A stretch of DNA of 10,317 bases, taken from Desulfobulbaceae bacterium. Lineage in GTDB: Bacteria; Desulfobacterota; Desulfobulbia; Desulfobulbales; Desulfocapsaceae. The notes under the pieces were generated by a model. That model saw nothing but the letters and a program-made list of their open reading frames with translations, did no database searches and was not told the origin of the DNA. How positions within the stretch are numbered: position 1 is the stretch's first letter; each line of letters opens with the position of its first letter. Below, piece after piece: positions 6,206 to 10,317 of this stretch. Both the position numbers and the translations under genes were made by a program. The stretch lies in contig JAHEMX010000088.1 in NCBI GenBank assembly GCA_024643445.1, forward strand, positions 1 through 10,317, read 5' to 3'.

Positions 6206-7555
6206 ATGATTCATTCGTCATCCGGCATCAACAGAGCACCAGTTGTGACCGAGATCAACGTTATTCCCGTGGCAGGTTACGACAGCATGATGCTTAATCT
6301 CAGCGGTGCGCACGCTCCCTTCTTCACGCGCAATATTGTTGTTGTCAAAGACAACTCCGGTCGGACCGGCATCGGCGAAATCCCGGGGGGCGAAGGAATC
6401 CGCAAAACGCTTGAAGACTCGCGGCCATTGGTTCTGGGGCAGGAAATTGGTCAGTATAACAAGATACTCAATAGTGTGAGAAACCGGTTTGCGGATCGGG
6501 ATACCGGTGGCCGCGGCCTGCAAACTTTTGATCAGCGCATCACGATCCATGCGGTGACCGGCCTTGAAACAGCACTGCTCGATCTTCTTGGCCAGTTTCT
6601 TGACGTTCCGATTGCAGCTCTGCTCGGGGAAGGACAACAGCGTAATCGTGTAAAAGTGCTTGGCTATCTCTTTTATCTGGCGGATAGGAACAAGACGGAT
6701 CTCCCCTATCTGTCAGGTAATGATTCTCAAGACGATTGGCTCCGGCTCAGACATGAGGAGACGCTGACTCCTGATGCAATAGTACGACAGGCTGAAGCCG
6801 CATACGATCGTTACGGCTTCAGTGATTTCAAACTCAAGGGAGGAGTCCTGCCGGGGGAAGAAGAAATCGAAGCAGTCCAGTACCTCTCCAGGCGTTTTCC
6901 CGAGGCTCGCATTACTATTGATCCCAATGGCGCCTGGTCTCTTCAAGAGGCTATTCGGTTGTGTAAAGGACAGGCTAAGGTCCTCGCCTATGTAGAAGAC
7001 CCCTGCGGCGCAGAAGAAGGATATTCAGGCCGCGAGATAATGGCGGAATTTCGCCGGGCGACAGGACTGCCGACGGCAACCAACATGATCGCCACGGACT
7101 GGAGACAGCTGCGCCACACCGTGTTGCTCCAGTCGGTCGATATTCCCCTGGCGGACCCGCATTTCTGGACCATGCAGGGATCTGTCCGGGTCGCTCAATT
7201 ATGCCATGAGTGGGGATTGACCTGGGGCTCACATTCTAACAACCATTTCGACATTTCACTGGCGATGTTTACCCATGTGGCAGCTGCCGCCCCCGGCGAA
7301 ATAACGGCTATCGACACCCACTGGATTTGGCAGGAAGGGCAAAATCTTACCGTCAATCCCCTGCAGATCAGCGATGGTCACCTGACGGTTCCTGAGCGGT
7401 CCGGGCTCGGTGTGGAAATAGATATGGGAGCGATTGAAGAAGCCAATCGCCTCTACCGCTCTCACGGGCTTGCCGGCCGTGATGATGCATTGGCGATGCA
7501 ATACCTTATTCCAGGCTGGACCTTCGACAACAAACGTCCTTGTCTGGTGCGTTAA
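6206..7555 (+). CDS. gudD: D-glucarate dehydratase (enolase superfamily)
   Basis: This cytoplasmic enzyme dehydrates D-glucarate (and L-idarate) to 5-keto-4-deoxy-D-glucarate, the first catabolic step for this aldaric acid (EC 4.2.1.40). The 449 residues match the length of E. coli GudD, and long blocks agree with it as I recall that sequence: LSGAHAPFFTRNIV (32-45), GEIPGGE (57-63), GGRGLQTFD (101-109), LRHEE (181-185), DFKLKGGV (207-214), ATNMIATDWRQ (291-301) and GLTWGSHSNNHFDIS (337-351). Active-site residues are present: Lys209 and Lys211 of the KxK motif, Mg ligands Asp239, Glu270 and Asn293, then Asp317 and His343. This full set favours a working glucarate dehydratase over the inactive GudX-type paralogue. 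The ATG is preceded by GGAG at about 9 bases and overlaps the stop of a short upstream frame (ATGA). It is first of a plus-strand set with the DHDPS-family lyase (56-base gap) and a TTT transporter, probably controlled by the divergent FCD regulator. The closeness to enteric GudD hints at horizontal spread of the gene (inference). Confidence 0.96.
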   Translation: MIHSSSGINRAPVVTEINVIPVAGYDSMMLNLSGAHAPFFTRNIVVVKDNSGRTGIGEIPGGEGIRKTLEDSRPLVLGQEIGQYNKILNSVRNRFADRDTGGRGLQTFDQRITIHAVTGLETALLDLLGQFLDVPIAALLGEGQQRNRVKVLGYLFYLADRNKTDLPYLSGNDSQDDWLRLRHEETLTPDAIVRQAEAAYDRYGFSDFKLKGGVLPGEEEIEAVQYLSRRFPEARITIDPNGAWSLQEAIRLCKGQAKVLAYVEDPCGAEEGYSGREIMAEFRRATGLPTATNMIATDWRQLRHTVLLQSVDIPLADPHFWTMQGSVRVAQLCHEWGLTWGSHSNNHFDISLAMFTHVAAAAPGEITAIDTHWIWQEGQNLTVNPLQISDGHLTVPERSGLGVEIDMGAIEEANRLYRSHGLAGRDDALAMQYLIPGWTFDNKRPCLVR

Positions 7556-7611
7556 CTGAACCGGCACCCTGAGGACACCGATACCATACCATTAGTGCAA
7601 AGAGGAACCGA

Positions 7612-8511
7612 ATGGACAGTAATTTCGCAAAGGGTGTTATCACACCAATCGTCACCCCGGTCGATGCGGAGGAGAAAGTGATTGAGCGCTCTCTGCGTCA
7701 GATTATAGAGCATGTGCTCATCGGCGGCGTTCATGGCATTCTGTCAATGGGCAGCAACGGCGAATTTTTTGGACTTGACCGGGAAGAGCAGCAGCGTGCG
7801 GTTGCCATCACCGTTGATCAGGTTCAGGGCCGTGTCCCTGTCTATATGGGAATTGGCGCAATATCGACCAGGGAGTGCATTACTCTTGCAAAAAAGGCGG
7901 AAACCTTAAAAGCCAAGGCCATAACCATTCTGCCGCCAATGTTTCTTACCCCCAGCGACGACGAACTCTACCAGCACTTCAAAGCAGTCGCAGATGCGAC
8001 GTCTCTGCCTGTTTTGCTCTACAACAACCCGGACAGGATGAGGGTCGGTATCTCTGCCGGTCTGCTCGAGAGGTTGTCGGCGATACCAAACATTGTCGGG
8101 GCTAAGGACAGCAGCGGCGACATGACGCTGACGGCTGAGTTTATCCGCCGGACAAGGGATAAGAATTTCAAGATTATGGCTGGAAGGGACATCATGATAC
8201 TGGGCACGCTCGCCTACGGCGGGGTGGGGTGTGTCGCCTCGACAGCCAATATCGTGCCTCGTCTGGTCGTCGAAATATATGATAGATTCATGGCCGGTGA
8301 CCTGGCCGGATCTCTGGAGGCACAATACAAACTTGCGCCCTTGAGGATGGCTTATAGCCTTGGCAGCTTTCCTGTGGTAACCAAAGATTACATGGCTCTT
8401 CTTGGCTTTGATGTCGGAGCGCCGATCAGACCGAACACAAGCTGCTCGCCTGATAACATGGCACGGCTGAAGACCATCCTTGAAGATATCGGAGCGGAAA
8501 AGCTGGCCTGA
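7612..8511 (+). CDS. DHDPS/NAL-family class I lyase, probable 5-keto-4-deoxyglucarate aldolase or dehydratase
   Basis: This 299-residue protein is a single (beta/alpha)8 barrel of the dihydrodipicolinate synthase/N-acetylneuraminate lyase family. The Schiff-base lysine is Lys165 in VGAKDSSGD (162-170), the proton-relay tyrosine is Tyr137 in LYNNP (136-140), and the substrate carboxylate loop is GSNGEFF (47-53). True DapA enzymes usually have GTTGE there, and KdgD-type dehydratases GGTGEFF, so the loop is intermediate and the substrate is not DapA's by default. Next to gudD the natural substrate is 5-keto-4-deoxyglucarate, which would either be dehydrated and decarboxylated to alpha-ketoglutarate semialdehyde (KdgD, EC 4.2.1.41) or split to pyruvate and tartronate semialdehyde. 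No aldehyde dehydrogenase or tartronate semialdehyde reductase is visible to decide between these. The ribosome-binding site AGAGGA sits about 7 bases before the ATG. An automatic DapA label would probably be wrong. Confidence 0.88.
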   Translation: MDSNFAKGVITPIVTPVDAEEKVIERSLRQIIEHVLIGGVHGILSMGSNGEFFGLDREEQQRAVAITVDQVQGRVPVYMGIGAISTRECITLAKKAETLKAKAITILPPMFLTPSDDELYQHFKAVADATSLPVLLYNNPDRMRVGISAGLLERLSAIPNIVGAKDSSGDMTLTAEFIRRTRDKNFKIMAGRDIMILGTLAYGGVGCVASTANIVPRLVVEIYDRFMAGDLAGSLEAQYKLAPLRMAYSLGSFPVVTKDYMALLGFDVGAPIRPNTSCSPDNMARLKTILEDIGAEKLA

Positions 8512-8578
8512 ACGGCAGCTTATCAGCTCTGATTTTGTTAACCTCAAACAGAGCAAGCGATGCATCAGGTATTTTGGC

Positions 8579-8599
8579 GATAGTGTCGACAGCACTATC
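8579..8599. repeat. 7-bp hairpin in the lyase-tctC gap
   Basis: GATAGTG and CACTATC flank a 7-base loop in the 126-base gap between the lyase gene and tctC. Only a short T-run follows on the plus strand, so it is at most a weak terminator; mRNA processing or protection of the tctC 5' end is an alternative. Nothing else is seen in this gap except the tctC ribosome-binding site. Confidence 0.35.
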
Positions 8600-8637
8600 T
8601 TTCATCCATTCTGCACACAAGAGAGGAGTTAATTGTT

Positions 8638-9684
8638 ATGAAACGATTATTGATGAGCCTGGGGTTGTTTTTCTTTGTCTTCGCCTTGACACCGATCACC
8701 GATGGCATGGCCGCGGACAAAATGATAAAAGGGAACTTACGGGTCGTTATCGGCTCGAAATCCACTGGCGGCGATACCTACCAGAATTCAAGCATCGTCG
8801 CCACAGAACTTGGCAAACAGCTTGATATCAATGTCAAAGTTGATGCCGTTGGAGCAAGTGCCGCGTTCAAGGCGATCGAGCAGAGCGGTGCGAGCGGTAA
8901 TACCGTGATGATTTTCCATGACCAGTCCTATCTCGGTTACCTCTATGGAGTGAAGGGGTATGAAAATATCTTCGAGAAATACATCGTCGGCCCGACGGTC
9001 GCCATCAATCCCGGCAATGCTTATCTGGTGCCGAAAAGTTCACCGTATCAGACCATCGAAGATGTCATGGCAGCATGCGGTAAAGGGACGAAAGTAAGGG
9101 TTGCCATTCAACCCGGCGGCGTTTCTGAAATTGGCTTCAGTGCCCTGAAAAACGCCATCAAAATTAAATTCCCCGGCATGGAGGGCAACCTGGTGGCGGT
9201 CAATACCGGTTCCCAGTCGGACAAGAATCAACTGCTCTTCGATGGCCAGGCGGACCTGATCAACGGCTCTGTACAGGCAAACGAACAGTATACGCGTCTG
9301 CCCTCCAGTGACCAGAAGGCCATGCGTTTTGTCTGGCTGACCGCGCGCAATAAGACCATCGCCCAGGCAAATCCGGAAGGAATGGGAGAGACAAATCGCG
9401 AAGCGCTGCTCCAGTTTGTCGACCCCACAGCCGCCGTTCCTTTTGACGACAAGACCAATTTCACCTTCGATAAAGAGTTTTTCTTTCTTTATAACAAAGA
9501 CATGAGTCCTGAGCTTGTCGCCTACTTCGACGAAGCTCTTACGGCGGTTTTTGCTGCCGGAAAAATCCAGCCAATCCAGAAGAAATCCTTCTTTATTCCC
9601 GATTTTCTGCCATCGGCCGAATCGCAGGCATACCTGAAGAACAAAATGGCCCAATATAAAGAAATCATAGAAGCCATCAGGTAA
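8638..9684 (+). CDS. tctC: TctC/Bug-family periplasmic solute-binding protein of a tripartite tricarboxylate transporter
   Basis: The 348-residue precursor has a clear Sec signal peptide: basic MKR, a hydrophobic stretch at residues 4-20, and probable cleavage after Ala25 (GMA-AD). The mature part begins with the first strand of a Bug-type fold (LRVVIGS, 34-40), followed by the loop STGGDTYQN (42-50), equivalent to the Gly-rich/Asp ligand loop of the family, and a second-domain turn VRVAIQPGGVSEIGFSAL (153-170). Such proteins catch small carboxylates and deliver them to TctA/TctB in the inner membrane, with uptake driven by an ion gradient. Citrate is the classical ligand; here the neighbouring gudD suggests glucarate or a related aldarate (inference). 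An extracytoplasmic protein followed by a four-helix small subunit and a TctA-like start defines the system. AGGAGTT lies 7 bases before the ATG. It is one of the more divergent members of the family, so ligand assignment from sequence is not safe. Confidence 0.85.
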   Translation: MKRLLMSLGLFFFVFALTPITDGMAADKMIKGNLRVVIGSKSTGGDTYQNSSIVATELGKQLDINVKVDAVGASAAFKAIEQSGASGNTVMIFHDQSYLGYLYGVKGYENIFEKYIVGPTVAINPGNAYLVPKSSPYQTIEDVMAACGKGTKVRVAIQPGGVSEIGFSALKNAIKIKFPGMEGNLVAVNTGSQSDKNQLLFDGQADLINGSVQANEQYTRLPSSDQKAMRFVWLTARNKTIAQANPEGMGETNREALLQFVDPTAAVPFDDKTNFTFDKEFFFLYNKDMSPELVAYFDEALTAVFAAGKIQPIQKKSFFIPDFLPSAESQAYLKNKMAQYKEIIEAIR

Positions 9685-9690
9685 AACAAA

Positions 9691-9725
9691 AAGAGACGCC
9701 ATCGCATCTTCCGATGGCGTCTCTT
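9691..9725. terminator. Strong 14-bp hairpin between tctC and tctB
   Basis: AAGAGACGCCATCG (9691-9704) pairs perfectly with CGATGGCGTCTCTT (9712-9725) around a 7-base loop, six bases after the tctC stop. No T-run follows on the plus strand; on the minus strand a T-rich tail does follow. In the plus direction it is therefore more likely an mRNA 3'-end stabiliser or partial terminator, making the binding protein more abundant than its membrane partners. It could also terminate leftward transcripts. Confidence 0.7.
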
Positions 9726-9808
9726 CCCTGCATCAAGATACGCTAAACAAGTTCGTCAGAACTGAAACTACAAAAAACAGCACTTTAAGAACAACGAGGG
9801 GTATAGAA

Positions 9809-10252
9809 ATGGGCAACGGGTCTTTATCATTTCTGGAGATCTCCATAGACTTTCACCAGTCTCACCTGTTTTTCCCGATCATCGTCACCTGGATTCTGCT
9901 GCTGCTCCTTGTGGCCATTTTTTTCCTCTATGGCCTCCCATTCCTCCTGGCCGTCCGCAGAGGTGAGAAGACACTGGATTTATCCGTAAAACATTTTGAC
10001 AGTCTGCGGTTCTTCGGCACGATCATTTTGACGATAGTCTACTTCCTGCTGATGGATTATGTCGGTGGTTTTTTTCCGAACATGGGCCTGGGATTCCTGC
10101 TCATGTCAGTTCCCTTCATGTTCCTGCTCTCGCTGCTCTATGTTCACGACATCGATCGAAGAAAGATTCTGTTGATCAGTTTAAACGCGCTCATTGCACC
10201 TGGTGTGGCCTGGTATGTTCTGGCCAATATGTTCAATATTTCATTGCCTTAA
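9809..10252 (+). CDS. tctB: TctB-family small membrane subunit of the TTT transporter
   Basis: This 147-residue integral membrane protein has four predicted spans at about residues 20-48, 69-86, 92-112 and 118-141, the arrangement and size expected of TctB. The basic segments RRGEK after span 1 and DRRK before span 4 fit a cytoplasmic side for those loops. TctB pairs with the large TctA permease in the inner membrane. Primary sequence is poorly conserved in this family, so the call rests on topology plus position between a TctC-like binding protein and a TctA-like start 20 bases downstream. GAGGGG lies about 7 bases before the ATG. Confidence 0.8.
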   Translation: MGNGSLSFLEISIDFHQSHLFFPIIVTWILLLLLVAIFFLYGLPFLLAVRRGEKTLDLSVKHFDSLRFFGTIILTIVYFLLMDYVGGFFPNMGLGFLLMSVPFMFLLSLLYVHDIDRRKILLISLNALIAPGVAWYVLANMFNISLP

Positions 10253-10272
10253 CCTGGTAAGGACTGCTTGTT

Positions 10273-10317
10273 ATGGAAATTTTGGCATTACTCTCACCAA
10301 CTTTTCTGGTGTTGATC
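10273..10317 (+). CDS. tctA: TctA-family large permease subunit (partial, first 15 codons)
   Basis: An ATG at 10273 with AAGGA about 9 bases upstream opens a frame that runs off the right edge. The visible residues are Met-Glu-Ile-Leu-Ala-Leu-Leu-Ser-Pro-Thr-Phe-Leu-Val-Leu-Ile, a hydrophobic start of the kind seen in TctA permeases, which usually have about 500 residues and 9-12 membrane spans. The 20-base spacing after tctB and the tctC-tctB-tctA order support the call; the sequence alone is too short to prove it. Confidence 0.7.
   Translation, partial: MEILALLSPTFLVLI

Noticed and set aside
7906..8595. 229-codon open frame on the minus strand over the lyase gene
   Set aside because: It lies opposite a conserved DHDPS-family gene with intact catalytic motifs, and its own translation resembles nothing I know.
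9040..9702. 220-codon open frame on the minus strand over tctC
   Set aside because: It is the antisense shadow of the binding-protein gene; its Phe/Leu/Gly-rich composition follows from the opposite strand.

Overview
The window looks like chromosome from an anaerobic Gram-negative bacterium of the Desulfobacterota (former Deltaproteobacteria) type. This is inferred from gene content: a large HEAT/cyclic-nucleotide/PilZ signalling protein beside a CHC2 zinc-finger protein, a FadR-type regulator and a tripartite tricarboxylate transporter (TTT). Base composition looks balanced, with one very AT-rich promoter island. No gene here fixes the taxonomy. There are no rRNA or tRNA genes, CRISPR arrays or intact insertion sequences.

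Left part (1-4669, all minus strand). From right to left it holds maf, a nucleotide-pool housekeeping pyrophosphatase; a 421-base non-coding leader with promoter-like signals; a 1118-residue protein joining an unrecognised helical N-terminal region, HEAT-like repeats, a CNMP-binding-type domain and a C-terminal PilZ (c-di-GMP receptor) domain; and the beginning of a primase-like CHC2 zinc-finger protein that runs off the left edge.

Right part (4999-10317). A FadR-subfamily (GntR/FCD) regulator on the minus strand is divergent from a plus-strand gene set: gudD (D-glucarate dehydratase), a DHDPS-family aldolase/dehydratase, and tctC, tctB and the first 15 codons of tctA, the parts of a TTT solute transporter. 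The inferred pathway is as follows. A TctC-type periplasmic protein captures an aldarate (glucarate or a relative), TctAB imports it, GudD dehydrates it to 5-keto-4-deoxyglucarate, and the DHDPS-family enzyme either cleaves it or dehydrates and decarboxylates it. The FadR-type protein probably senses the acid and controls the divergent 484-base promoter region.

That divergent region is the most structured non-coding stretch. It contains a sigma70-like promoter for gudD, a 14-base perfect palindrome in an AT-rich block, a GC-rich hairpin that reads as an intrinsic terminator on the minus strand ahead of the regulator, and an inverted repeat in the regulator's candidate promoter. A perfect 14-bp-stem hairpin also separates tctC from tctB. 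I found no clearly unprecedented defence or mobile system. The most unusual items are the HEAT-CNBD-PilZ protein, whose CNBD lacks the usual cAMP-contacting arginine, and the pairing of an enteric-like GudD with a TTT transporter and an unassigned DHDPS-family lyase.
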